Positions 45,701 through 56,422 of a stretch of DNA of 64,000 nucleotides are shown here, one piece after another. The stretch spans positions 62,001 to 126,000 of the forward strand of contig KN880441.1 of assembly GCA_000934385.1 (NCBI GenBank). The letters run 5' to 3'. How positions within the stretch are numbered: the first letter of the stretch is position 1; every line of letters begins with the position of its first letter. The DNA comes from Cylindrobasidium torrendii FP15055 ss-10. Its lineage: Eukaryota > Basidiomycota > Agaricomycetes > Agaricales > Physalacriaceae. Under the pieces are notes generated by a model, which saw only the letters and a program-made list of their open reading frames with translations, did no database searches and was not told the origin of the DNA. The position numbers and the translations under genes were made by a program.

Positions 45701-47502
45701 AAAGGCTATCCAATAATGTCAGCAAATGACTCCTAATCCTACTATGCAGCGATGCAGCTTACCTGGGAGAATGAGACGGTCTTCTCAACGCTTAGAAATC
45801 TAGCGTGAGTATGAAGCGAGCGCAAAGTGGAACGAGCGCACGTTAGACGAGATTGGACGCGTTCCGCATCCGTCTTCGACTGGATGGGAAGTCGAGGTTC
45901 AATGACTGGCGACATAACTTCTTCGGACGAATCTGTGAAGACCGCTGGCTCGAACATGTCGCGATTTGCGTGTACACTCGACCGTTCACGCCGTCCGCTA
46001 CGTTTACAGTATTCCGTGCCCTTGCGCCCGAGCTGGCTAGAGATTGCTTCCCACATGCGGTGGTCCATCTGCGCATGAGTGTAGATCCCAAAGATCTTGA
46101 TGACTTGAGTTTCTCCCTGGCGAAGCGTTCAGTACGAAGCGTCCGGATTGAGTATGGACGGAAAACCAACGTCGCCACGATCCAAAGGAATGAGGTCAAT
46201 GTGGTACTATGTTTCAATCAGTACACACACCCAGTACTCATATACAAGGCAGACATACCACAACACGCAGGTCACCCGTAGCCTTTGCTTCAAAGACTGG
46301 AACGTCCGCGCTAGGCCCTTTCAACCTCTTCTGGTTGTCTGAGGAGAAGTGGCCAGTGGACAAGTCCCTGTGAATACAGTCAAGTTGCGTCTTCGGGTGG
46401 TGGACCGACCTACTTCATCTTGCCTATGATAATTCGAAGAGTTTCCTTGTCCTTGCTGCGCATCGTCCGCAGAAACTTGGTCGCTGTTTCTCCCATAGTG
46501 ATCGTCCACGGACCAAAGCCCTTGGGGCTGTCGAAGTATAGGGCCCTAGGCAAGCATTAAGGAAGTTGCAGGCATCCAGCAGAGATGACACGCACGCTTT
46601 CATGGGGCGGACCTGGGGGAATGCAGAAACGGGACCATGATGAATCGTGGTATCCTCCGGCTCGAGCACCACAGCGGGCTTGCTGACGACTTCGTCGGGT
46701 TCACTCTCGACTATTAACTGCCGCTTGAGATATTCTGACTGGGCTTGTGACTGCAGTATCGATACATAGTGCTGTGGTTTGAAGTCAGGAGCACTGGTGT
46801 ACGAGAAGCCGATTCCAACGCACCTCAAGGGTGGTCTTGAGTGACCCCAAAATGTAGTCCACGACACTCTCTGCCACTTCGATGGTGTCTGGCGGATCCA
46901 CGCCGAGCGCTGCCCAGTTGATCGTGTCAATGCCTCGGGACGCAACCTTGACGCTAGTTGACATGCGCCGGGAATTCCTCTTGGCCTTTTGCGACATTTT
47001 GGCCCAGGTTGGACTCGAAGGACTGGCCGTGCTATTGTTGCGTGTGACAATGCGCGCCTGCTTGCATAATTCGATTAGGTCGTCCGAGGAAGCATTGAAG
47101 GTTTCGACCATTCGATGAGCCAAAGTAAATTGCTCGTGGTCTGCTGTTCTGTCGATACGGAAGACAACAAACCCGGAAAGAGCGTTGATAACCTGTGAGT
47201 GCAGGCTGTTGGGATAATCCTCAATATTGAGTGGGAAAGAGGCTATCCATGGATCGATAGCATCGCGAGGAATACCTAATGCATGGTGAGCCACTGGAGG
47301 ACGAAAGAAGTTGTAGCTTACGCGACACCGCCGCGGCAAGCACGGCTTGAGCTTGACCAGCCTGCTCTCCTAGAGCGTACTCCAGAACGTTGGGGATATT
47401 CTTCTGATAAAGGCTGCCCTCCAACTCGATAAGTGCGTCTTCCACCGCATCGAGAGTCCCGAGTCCCCGGCCGGCGAAAAGGTCAGCACGGTACGGCGGC
47501 AT
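39734..47502 (-). CDS. Giant SF1 helicase, UvrD/TRANK1-like, with TPR and CCCH finger (copy 3)
   Basis: Tandem paralogue of copy 2 starting MPPYRADLFAGRGLGTLDAV. Walker A GRSGTGKTTTM is split by the intron 45438-45487. DEVQDNLLID lies at about 44535-44570, GDTAQTISEGSSFRFDDL at about 44370-44440, NYRSHAGIVNCA at about 44205-44240, YESKGLEF at about 43825-43855, and LYVALTRARNKVWIAD at about 43575-43625. TPR-like repeats (TIGAARAYRSAGEFDKSV, EAAELHYSEGRREQA) follow. The CCCH finger C-x8-C-x4-C-x3-H is at 42008-41952. The C-terminal domain has the conserved IDIDVLCDFVDHICS, VYTSPKDILALLGG and MADRSYRMLALGPLVHV. Unlike copies 1 and 2 it ends soon after SAFFG and lacks the acidic tail. The IQ position reads LVRVWRSYLRRR, still basic but degenerate. 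Confidence 0.85.
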
Positions 47503-49655
47503 TGCAGTTAAGCGAAGATAAGTGGGAGGCCAGGTAAAATGTGTATTGGGGGCGAGCGTTGCAATTGACGAGAGGTGGGTTGAAAGAGGATATGTAATGA
47601 TATGTAGGGACGAAGTGTAATGCGGATTGTCCAGATACCCTCACAAACAGGCAATGTTCGTGGTAGTCGCTAGTCAAGGAGTGCTTCTCTCTGTGACCTT
47701 TACGCCGCACCCGTTTCACAGCTACGTGACGTCGGCACCGGCACCGTTCAATCGATGGGCGCCAATTCAACGGAGTGTGGGGATCCATTCCCTTCGCAGA
47801 CGAATTAAATTGGTCCAGTCAAGCGCCGGATAAGAAGGGACCCCCGTTCAATGCGAAGCGAGACATTGCTTTGTGTTTGCCAGATGTGTACAAGGGATCC
47901 TGAGAGGGAGAGTGTAAGACAGACCTAGAACTCGATGGGATTAGTTTACTGACCCTGCCATCGGTAATGCATGTTTTGGCTGTTTTGTGGTGTCCACCAG
48001 CCCTCCTTGTCTTCACAATCCTCTGATCTCATCAGACACCCTTTCACATCGTGTGGAGACGTTGAGCCTCGTGAGCGTCGCAAGGCTTTGCTTAATGGAA
48101 GGGGATTGGCCTAGGGCGGCTGCCTAACAAACGGCGACAGTCGAACAGCGTAATAGATCTAGCCATCGTGCAAAGCTTGCTTTCCGTTTACGACAGGACC
48201 TGCATCTGGAAGGTAGGGAATCCGTAAACGTTTTGAATATGTGGAATTGCATGAAGACGATATATCATTCTACCTAGCTTGACGGACACCGTCGAGTAAT
48301 CGTCCAAATGACTCACTATAGCGCACGCTATTTGCGTTGCGGGCCTCTTTTCGTATTCGCACTGTTCAGGCAGGCAACATCTTGGCTAGTTTTGTGCCCG
48401 TGGAAGAAGATGTTTTGGGGTGAGCGGACGAGGGCTTGAATACGACTGCGGCGAAGGTGAGATGTGGTGGATGCGGGCTAGTGACGAGGGTCTGGAAGCC
48501 GATGGGGTCAATTGATACAGTATTGGGGCTAGAGAGCATGATGTTGGCTCGCAAATGCTGGAGCTCACCTCAAGTTCCCATTCCAATGATCAACCATAAT
48601 ATTATCCATGTCAACCTGGCTCCTCGGACGTCTAGTCAGGGTTCAAAGGCAAGAATGTCGAATAACAAGTAGTCCGGGGGTCCGAAGCCAGCCGGCGGGT
48701 GCGCTCTCGTTTTCTCCATGTTACAAGCTAGTCTTGCCTAGGTTCTGCATGTGCATGCGTTGCATATGTGGTGATTGTCCGAGTCGACTTCCCTTAGATA
48801 AGGAAGGAGCAGGACGATGGCGGGTAGCAGGCTATTAAGAGCCGTCGACGTTTGAGCTGAAGCCTGAGACGGACACTGAACAGTGAATCGAAATGCGGCA
48901 ACTCGGCAATCACTGGGGGCGCGCTCACGTGAGTACTCATGTTCACGCGCAATCGGGTCAGAGAAAGACCAGAGGGCGGGACCAGCTACAAGCAAGTACC
49001 CAGATCTATGGGATGCCCGAATTTTCGCTGGGTCGACCACTATATCATGTATCAGTCATTTCGCGCTGGTAGACAACGAGCTCTTCCAAAGTGATACCGT
49101 TTGTGATTTGGAGCTATCCAATGTCTTCCATGTAATTGCGAGATGGCCTGTGTCTTGGTGCACTCAGCACAGCTCTATGCACGGCAGATGTGTAAAGCAT
49201 CGAGGACTCCTGCCCACTCTGCATGAAGCGCGATTCGACACCACCTGGCAGCGATCACTGCCACACGCTCGTCGTCGCTGATTCAGTCACAACTCTCGCG
49301 TCTCGCGGGACTCTTCTATGAGCAGTTTCCCCCACTGAAGGGCTCTTCTCTCGCAAATCGTAGCTCATCTTATGCAGTGTGCTTTCCAAGTGCGTATAGG
49401 AGCAAAGAGCCTCATATCCAGCCCCCCTCCACTGAGATTATGTTGTCCGCCATTGCCAAGACGCCAATGATCTGCTCGAGTTCTGCGCTCACAAGATGGC
49501 GTCTATGGGTGAGAACTTCCTTCTGACCAAGCAGGGTAAGACAGAGACCACCCAGAAAGCTTGCAAATTTAAAGACAAGGTGTCGCGACATCCCGCCGCA
49601 GTAGATTGCTACATGAGATACATACGTTGTACATTAGATCGATACATGGGGTGGT
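47503..49655. other. 2.1-kb intergenic stretch
   Basis: The first 200 bp are the copy 3 promoter. Beyond that I found no frame with family resemblance and no repeats of note. The copy 2-like conserved upstream segment lies at about 47628-47705. Confidence 0.5.
47628..47705 (-). promoter_or_regulatory. Conserved upstream segment of helicase copy 3
   Basis: Aligns with 38271-38340 upstream of copy 2, at a similar distance from the start codon (about 125-200 bp). The shared blocks are GGTCACAnAG, TTGACTAGCGACTACCACGA-like and GTATCTGGACAAT. Between the blocks, substitutions are common. Confidence 0.5.
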
Positions 49656-50729
49656 TCAATAAGCTGTCTTGAAGCACAGTGCTTTATGTGGAAGGCCGCG
49701 TTTCCCAGAATACTTCCAATGCTCTTTCTGGTGTTCAGGCGAGCACTGTACGAAATGTCAGAAAGGCCCCCCAAAGGCCGAAGGGAGACGCACATATACA
49801 ACCGTCCGACATCGCGAACATGTCTTCAAGTCCTCCTTCTTATGACACCCCGGATACTCGCAGGTGTTCCAGTTCTTCAGCATAGATCGCATCCCCTTCA
49901 TCTCCAGCCGGAATTCTGGGTCCTTGAATATTTGCACAAGCCGACTTGACACCGTCCCAAGTAGATTGCCGTTGAACATGTTTGCCCACTTCTTCAGCCA
50001 CGGAAGTAGCGCGTCTTTGGTGCCATCGGGGAGCAAGTCCTTCTTGCGAAATATAGTGACCAGTGTTCCCAGCAACTGAATCGCATCCGCGAGCGTCTCC
50101 TGATATTGCGGGCGCGAAAAGTCATCGGTGGGATGCAAAATCCATTCGTGCCATGGCTGCGCGACAGAGACGATACGGTCGGCTAGAACGATGGGCAGTC
50201 GTTTTCCTGGCTCTGCAGTTGGCTTGTCCGAGCGAAAGTAGTGTATGAAGTAGGGGACATGCTGGACCGCAACGAGCATGTCCAGGTATGCATTGTGGAG
50301 ACGCATGTCCTGGCGACGATCCGCATCCATGCCTGGCACTTTAACCGGCGGTGGGTCGATGAACATTTGCACCAGTTTTGGGAGGTACGCCGCGCAGAAT
50401 TCAGACAGCGGTGGGTCTTGCTTTTCTGGTGGCTCTTGGCTATTACGCCCAACCTGGGTCGTTTAGCTGGAGCAGAAGGTATACGGTGCTTAACTCACGT
50501 ATTCGCGAATCAGGTTCAACTTGGATAGTTCGTTCAGCTGCTCACTGCCCTCTTTGACGCCTGGGAACATGTCAGTACTATCTCCGCACGACGCATCTGA
50601 ACCCAGCGTGAACCAGGCCTATGTACCGAGGGCATCCGCGAACTCATCTGCAGTAACGATGTCGGGGTGTCGTGATAATAGGTAGCGCCTCTGTGCTTGG
50701 ATTGCATCAGGTGTGTAAGTGGGCGCCAT
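49656..50729 (-). CDS. MYND-type zinc finger protein
   Basis: Exons 50729-50627, 50560-50499, 50453-49794 and 49745-49656 sum to 915 nt, 304 aa, in phase. The N-terminus (MAPTYTPDAIQAQRRYLLSR) leads into a long helical domain (LHNAYLDMLVAVQHVPYFIHYF, DALLPWLKKWANMFNGNLLG) typical of fungal MYND proteins of unknown role. The C-terminus carries the finger: CEYPGC, CSRC, then YCSPEHQKEHWK and HKALC, supplying the seven Cys and one His expected for two zinc ions. The last intron (49746-49793) falls inside the finger, right after TVVY. MYND domains bind proline-rich protein partners. There is no SET domain, so it is not a methyltransferase. The specific partner is unknown. Confidence 0.85.
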
Positions 50730-51308
50730 CGGTGTCAAGAGCCAAGACGGATCGGAGCTCGCCGAACGGCAGGGTGAAAGTAAGTACTCATGGCATATGC
50801 TGGAAAGACGATGTAAGGTGTGAGAAAGATATGAGCGCCAATTCAGGGTCAGACTATGGCGGTTTAAAGTCAACCGTTCATCATATTTCGATTGCATACA
50901 ATCCAACTTGAAGGAATTTCTATATGCATCATCTTGTGGGGGTCGCCATAACGGACAGGAATGGGCCAATGGTTCGTTTGTGCGTCTGGAAGCCAGAATG
51001 CTCCGAAAGGAAACCCTGGTCGCGATTTGCCTGAACAGCATGAAGACCTTCGACTGGTTACTCATACGCGACAGATACCCATCCAAGAATATGCATTTCC
51101 ATCGCTGGGGGAGGTCGTGCTGGCATGAAATAGTGTTACAGGTCCGCGAGAGTATCGTAGTGTGGGTACCGTAGCAGAGTCCATGGCATCGTCATAAGTG
51201 TCCTTTGCAGAATCACAGCAAAGCTGGCCCGAAAACTCGTCTCTCCCAACTCGCCCGCCGCCCAAGAGTATCTCCCGCCTGTCGAGAATGATATCACGTC
51301 ATCTCCCC
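50730..51308. other. Intergenic, no recognisable gene
   Basis: Promoter side of the MYND gene. Only short frames without resemblance to known families. Confidence 0.5.
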
Positions 51309-51596
51309 CTACTCCAGTAAGCTCAAAGTCACGTCTCCATGAATCTTGGCCTTGATGGTGACCTCGATATCGAGGTTGATGTCGAGGCGAAGCTTGAGTG
51401 TATCCTTCTGCTCTCCTCCAGCTGGTCCACCCTTGGTCAAAAGCCCACCAAGCGCCTCTTGTTGCCGTGGCTGTTGCTGTTGCTGCTGCTGCAACTGCTG
51501 GTTGTTTTGTTGTGGTTGCGCATAGTCACCAGCGTCCTCCACCGAGTCCTGGGACATGCTGCGAGTAGCTTGTGGGCGGCCGCGGGCGTCAGACAT
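51309..51596 (-). CDS. Small Gln-rich protein with C-terminal LRLDINLDIEV motif (paralogue A)
   Basis: A 95-aa protein from the ATG at 51596 (MSDARGRPQATRSMSQ). An upstream in-frame ATG would give 150 aa, but the shorter start matches the layout of its neighbour. A poly-Gln/Asn linker is followed by the C-terminal block LKLRLDINLDIEVTIKAKIH, then GDVTLSLLE and stop. The block alternates hydrophobic and charged residues, suggesting a beta hairpin or sheet. I have seen this C-terminal pattern in short basidiomycete proteins, but know no function. Confidence 0.75.
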   Translation of the reverse strand: MSDARGRPQATRSMSQDSVEDAGDYAQPQQNNQQLQQQQQQQPRQQEALGGLLTKGGPAGGEQKDTLKLRLDINLDIEVTIKAKIHGDVTLSLLE

Positions 51597-52425
51597 CGTA
51601 TAGTGATGGGGAGGGTGGTGGTACGCGGGTGTGGGAAAGGGACAGAGTGGCTGAGGGCTACCCACATAGCAAGCCCAATTATAAGGTATAGCAATCTGTT
51701 CAGATGACATCGAGTATGACGCTGCGGCGCTCCAGAGTACACACTTCCATCTCGTTTCCACTGGTAACAGCGAATCCCCTTGTCAGAAGACGCGGCCGTG
51801 CCTCTGCGCACCTTGTAGATGACGTGCTGGTGGGCTTGGGCCGGTAGTGGGAAGGTGAGAAATTCTCTCAGAACATGAAGGACACGTTGAGCAGGGCAGA
51901 AAAGGATATTCGCAATACATATGCGGGTATCGAACAGGCCAGTGTTGAGTAAGGCGCTTCCGTGTCGTTTTCATGAAGCAGAGGAAGTCAGGTCTCTTCA
52001 TTTTGAATGAATGCCAGCTCGTTCGATGATGCTTGAGCTTGATGCATGATGGTAGAGAGGGAACCTCTTTCGGAACATGCCGACAGCCTTGTTCCCTCAT
52101 ACGATTGCCCTTTAGTTTCCCATCCCAAGTGCATTTTTGCGTATTTTTCCCATCCCACAACCACCCACATCTTCTGCACTTCTTTCGACAAAGTTCTCCT
52201 TGGGCCTGCCCAGGACCTCGAGGCCTCGTTGTCAGGCCGATATCTCCATGGCAGAGTATTGACGTAGTCTTCGTCAACAACCCCAGAGTTGCCCGCGCTT
52301 GTGTTCCTCTCCAGTTCCGTCATGGCTACATCACTTCTCGCACCGCTGCCATCCGCCATAAGTATGTTGGTCCGCGGATAGTTTCCTCTCCTCGCTCCAA
52401 CATCCCTCCCCCTCACTCTCACGCA
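51597..52425. other. Intergenic between divergent paralogues
   Basis: An 829-bp promoter region shared by the two small paralogues. A long open minus-strand frame (51988-52422) overlaps the region but shows no recognisable domain and is probably non-coding. Confidence 0.45.
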
Positions 52426-52770
52426 ATGGAATCCGACGCTGCATCCAATGCTGGCTCTCGCGCGGCCTCACCAGAACCGCAACAACAACAATACGCTCCC
52501 TCGGACACTGGATCGCGCGCACAGTCTACAGATACTGCCCGCCGTCGCAGACGTAACCGATCTCAAGCGCAGGGGCGGGGACAGCAACAACAACAACAGT
52601 CTCAGGACCAGCAGCAGCTAATGCAATTGGCGCAGGCCCAGCAGGTGCAAGCCCCAGAGCCAGCCAAGCACGAAGGGATCAAGCTCCGCCTCGACATCAA
52701 CCTCGACATCGAGGTCACAATCAAGGCAAAAGTGCACGGCGATATCACCCTTGCCCTCATGACTGGATAG
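52426..52770 (+). CDS. Small Gln-rich protein with C-terminal LRLDINLDIEV motif (paralogue B)
   Basis: A 114-aa single-exon protein (MESDAASNAGSRAASPEPQQ). It has Ser/Arg- and Gln-rich low complexity, a basic patch (ARRRRRNRSQ), and then the block IKLRLDINLDIEVTIKAKVH followed by GDITLALMTG. The last 27 residues match paralogue A except for conservative changes, while the low-complexity parts have diverged. The two genes are divergently arranged and must come from an inverted duplication. An upstream in-frame ATG at 52033 is less likely as the start. Confidence 0.75.
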   Translation: MESDAASNAGSRAASPEPQQQQYAPSDTGSRAQSTDTARRRRRNRSQAQGRGQQQQQQSQDQQQLMQLAQAQQVQAPEPAKHEGIKLRLDINLDIEVTIKAKVHGDITLALMTG

Positions 52771-53600
52771 TGACAGGATGAGTTGCGGAGGACTGGGAGG
52801 GGAAGAGGAAGAGAGCCTTTACCGCGCCACACTTTGCTTGCCTCCTACTGCCCATTGTGTGCGCTCTTCAATCCGCGATCACTTTCCTCTTATAGTCGAT
52901 CAGGTCTCTGGACCCTTCTTTACCTTCGGTTGGACTTGGACTCGGACATGGACTCTTAACGACTTCCTTCATATATACTCTTGTAACGCTCGGCTCTACC
53001 GTTGTCTCTTGGATGCATGTTTTGCCACTTTTTGTTCTTTGCATCGGCTCCGCCCTGTAATTTGAGCTGACATTGAGGAAGGTTGCTTGCAAGTTATATA
53101 ACATTCAGTTCGCTCGGATTAGGTGCATATGCTGCTTTTATCTGGCTTACATCTGCAAATGCTAGAGCATGCTATTCTCCCGACTGGACTGTGGATGTAT
53201 AGTAGTGACAGGACACCCTTTCAATCAACATGCTTTTTTTCGGTGCTCCCTCAGACCATCTAGATTCTATTGACTTCAGGAAACTGTCGCGCGCGCTCTA
53301 GCGCGACGCCTCATTCCGCGGCGCTTGTTCGCGTCACAGACTTGTCTGACAATGAACAGTGCCGAAAGTGTTGGTTCAACACTATTCACGACGGTCATAA
53401 GTCTTCTGAATATCGGATTGGCACTGAGTCCGAGAGAATAGAAAGCGGTCCACGATCCGAAGTTGGCTGAGCTCACGGAAATACAAGTGGACTTTGCAGG
53501 GAGATCATCTGGACGGCACGGTGGCGAATCCAAGCTTGATGCAACTTGCAAACGCCCCGTAGGCCCATTTACAATATTTGAATATCCATCCGTCCAGAGA
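52771..53600. other. Intergenic, convergent 3' ends
   Basis: Downstream regions of the small protein gene (+) and coactosin (-). No further gene is supported. Confidence 0.5.
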
Positions 53601-54203
53601 TTATACACCGTCGTAGCTAGCACCGCCCGCCTGCCTGAGTCTCTTGACCACACGGTCATAGTCGAAATCCCCTGCCTCGTGAGCGTCGAGTTCAATCGAG
53701 AACAGCTGCGTACAAAGGTCAGCGAGAGAGGCGCGCTTGCAGGGGACGTACTCGGATAACGTTCTTGACATCGGCGGCATGCACAGACACCTTCGCCTTG
53801 CGCATAATCTTGCACGACGAGCCGATCCATTTCTGTGGGAAACTTTCACAAGCAGTTCGTCTCCAGAGGGTATCTGCAACGTACCACGAAAACAAACTTC
53901 TCGCGCGTGCTCTCCTTGTCGTTCGCGTACTGCACGCGCGCGTAGCCAAAGGTCGCCTTGCCGCTGTCGACGGCATCACGGATGGCGGCGAGTGAGTCTG
54001 TCGCGGAGCATGAGCCGGTTTGAGTGAGGACGAGCTTGTCCGAACGGTCCGTCTAGAAGGATGCTGTCAGCGAGCGGTTCAACAGCGCCCAAGGCAGCGT
54101 GAGCCCGCACCTCATAGTCCATGAGCATCCAGGTCGTCTCAGACTTGTCGTTCCGTACATCGTCGTACGCCTCTCTGATCTTAGGATCGTCCACGTCGGC
54201 CAT
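53601..54203 (-). CDS. Coactosin-like actin-binding protein (ADF-H domain)
   Basis: A small F-actin-binding protein of the ADF/cofilin superfamily, about 140 aa. Exon 1 is 54203-54111 (ADVDDPKIREAYDDVRNDKS, then ETTWMLMDYE). Exon 2 begins at 54052 (TDRSDKLVLTQTGSC, FGYARVQYANDKESTREKF). Exon 3 follows FVFV with KWIGSSCKIMRKAKVSVHAA and DVKNVIR. The last exon (to the stop at 53601-53603) is LFSIELDAHEAGDFDYDRVV, then KRLRQAGGASYDGV. The KAKVSVHAADVK helix and final AGGASYDGV are hallmarks of fungal coactosin. It acts in the cytoskeleton at cortical actin. The neighbours give no operon-like context. Confidence 0.9.
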
Positions 54204-54465
54204 CGCGAAAGTTTAATGCCAAGGGGTGCTCGCGTGAAGTCCTCTAATATGTTGGTAACCAGGTTCGTTGCCGTCAGCGTTTCAGTTGCCGCGCGCTGCT
54301 GTACCGACGCACCAGAAAAGGACGAGCAGAGGAAGTAGTGAAGGTGAGAGTAAACGTGTCCTTGACAGTTGACAATGAGCAAAAGATGGTGATGATTAGC
54401 GGGCGCAAAGCTCGGCGTTAAGCGATTGCACCGATGTTGCACAATTGCTGCAATAAATGGGTATA

Positions 54466-54537
54466 GCCCGTTTAGCTCAGTGGTAGAGCGCGCCACTCGT
54501 AATGGTGAGGTCGGTTGTTCAATCCAGCCAATGGGCA
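54466..54537 (+). tRNA. tRNA-Thr (CGT), intronless
   Basis: A complete 72-nt cloverleaf with anticodon loop CTCGTAA. The mature sequence is the same as the intron-bearing gene at 237-329 and differs only at the wobble base from the gene at 6122-6206. A T-run (CCTTTTTG) directly downstream is a Pol III terminator. Confidence 0.95.
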
Positions 54538-54862
54538 AGCCTTTTTGCACCGAATTGAAATTTAGAACAGGCACAGTGAACCAGGATCGATGAAAGCATC
54601 ATGAACCTCTGTGCGCCACATCTGTTGGGACTTATGATGCTTCATCGACTGCCTGTGGACGCGTTCGCCGCTCGGCCGTCAAATTGCGTGCACACTGCAA
54701 ACTGCGAACTCATAACGCTGCAATTACAGGTTGGTTTATCGCCAACTCAAAGATTTGTGTCCCGCGGGCCGAGGGACCCAAGTGCTTATTGATCGACCGC
54801 TTAATGACTTCACAAAACCAATACTTGCCAACTTCTGCCATCCACCAACTTACCAGACCGCC

Positions 54863-56102
54863 ATGGACGCTCCAAAAACAATACGACGAAGACTATCCAA
54901 GGCATCCCATGCTGTCTCCGACCACGTACCAGACTTGGCCCAGCTTTCGAAGACGCTACATTGGGACGACCTTGAGGATTGGATGCGGGACAACGAGTAT
55001 ATTCGGTCTGGATACCGCAGGTGCGTTGAGGCTTTTCCTGTTTACTGTGAGCTAGACACGCACAATAGAGCCCAAAACCACTGGAAAGGCACCTTCCAAT
55101 CTGTGTTCGGCTGTGAGCCCTTCGCGTTTCCCATCTGCTTGTCTTGACGATACCTTCCTTGTCCAGACCTTCACAATGAGACAGGTATGTTTACCTTTAC
55201 AACATCCCACGATACCACTCATCGTTTCCCCAGTAAACATCCACAGCCATCTTTGGGGCGCTGTTCTGTTCATCTACCTGATGCTCACCGTGTACTCGTC
55301 GCATATCCAAGCGTATCCCACCGCAACATGGGCAGACATGTTTATCTTCCAGGCTTTCCTTGTCTCGGCTGTTATATGCTTGGGCATGAGTGCCTTCTTC
55401 CACACATCAACATGCCATTCTCACCAGGTGCGTGCGCGCAGGTTCCCATGGGATTTTGCTCACAAGTTGTCATCCTTAGGTAGCAGTACGATGCGTCGCG
55501 CTAGACTACACAGGGATCATCACACTCATTCTCGGGTCAATGTATGGAAGCATATACTACGGGTTCTTCTGTCACCCACAATACCAGATGGTCTACATCG
55601 GCATCCTCACATGCGCGGGACTCGGTGCATATCCACTCCCCTTTGATTTGTACTCCTCTGACTATTTTGTCTCCCAGGAGCGTCGGTTGTAGTACTCCAA
55701 CCTGAATATGCCAAAGCATCCCATCGTGGCCTCCGTACCTCCATCTTCGTTGGCTTGGGACTTACAGGCGCCATCCCCGTCGCGCACACCCTCTACACCC
55801 ATGGCTTTTCTAGACTAATGCATGACATGGGAGCGAAGTGGCTGCTAGCCTCTGCGGCGCTCTACCTTGTCGGCGCGTCCTTGTAGTACGCCCCGTCCCC
55901 CACAGCACCCTGCTTTTGACTAACGCACTTGTCTAGCGCAAATCGCATACCTGAACGTCTTGCACCGGGGAGGTTTGACTACTTCTTCTCCAGCCACCAA
56001 ATCTTCCATGTGTGTGTCGTCCTCGCCGCTCTCGCTCATTTCATGCACATTTCAACCGGCTTGGACTACTGGCACTCACAGCACGACTCTTGTGGTGCAT
56101 AA
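54863..56102 (+). CDS. PAQR family / adiponectin receptor-like seven-helix membrane protein
   Basis: A membrane protein of the PAQR (hemolysin III-related, yeast Izh-type) family, linked to zinc, lipid and sterol homeostasis and likely a ceramidase-type hydrolase. Exons 54863-55020, 55069-55112, 55167-55184, 55234-55427, 55480-55624, 55678-55882 and 55937-56102 sum to 930 nt, 309 aa, in phase. Signature segments are [49 protein letters not shown] (SxxxH motif), ALDYTGI (Asp of the metal site), and SSHQIFHV (HxxxH). Together these supply the expected Ser, Asp and three His of the zinc site. Seven hydrophobic helices can be traced. One exon is only 18 nt. The ATG at 54863 is used because it directly precedes the conserved N-terminal cytosolic region. 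Confidence 0.93.
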
Positions 56103-56347
56103 ACGATGGTTGTTTCGTATCACTAGACTAGACACACATGCCTTATTATACAACGTTCGTCTCTATGCAATGAACGCGAGGCATCGAATACCAGTATAAC
56201 AACTGAAGATGGAGGATTGTAATCACGCTCCTCGCTGCATGGTCTTACTCGCCGACCTTCCAATAGCGCGCTGGTTGGTACACTCGGTATATTGCACAGT
56301 GCCAGTATCTAAATACAGTGGTCATCACGCCAGCAAGTGACACTTGT

Positions 56348-56422
56348 CACCCGTAGTGGAAGAGCGCACCACTCGTAATGAGGAGGTCGGAGTGAGGTCG
56401 GTCGGTCAATTCAGCCATGGGC
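56348..56422 (+). pseudogene. Decayed tRNA-Thr (CGT) copy
   Basis: Matches the intact tRNA-Thr over GTGG, AGAGCGC, CCACTCGTAATG, AGGTCGG, TCAAT, CAGCC and TGGGC. It has lost the 5' acceptor/D region, has a GAGGTCGG duplication in the variable/T region, and cannot form a proper T-stem. The anticodon loop is still readable. Probably non-functional. Confidence 0.75.

Noticed and set aside
17435..47502. The helicase triplet as an assembly duplication artefact
   Set aside because: The three copies differ at many residues, in zinc-finger spacing and C-terminus, and copy 1 is in opposite orientation, so they are genuine diverged paralogues.
51988..52422. Minus-strand open frame of 144 codons between the divergent paralogues
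   Set aside because: No recognisable domain, and it lies in the presumed promoter/leader; likely chance.
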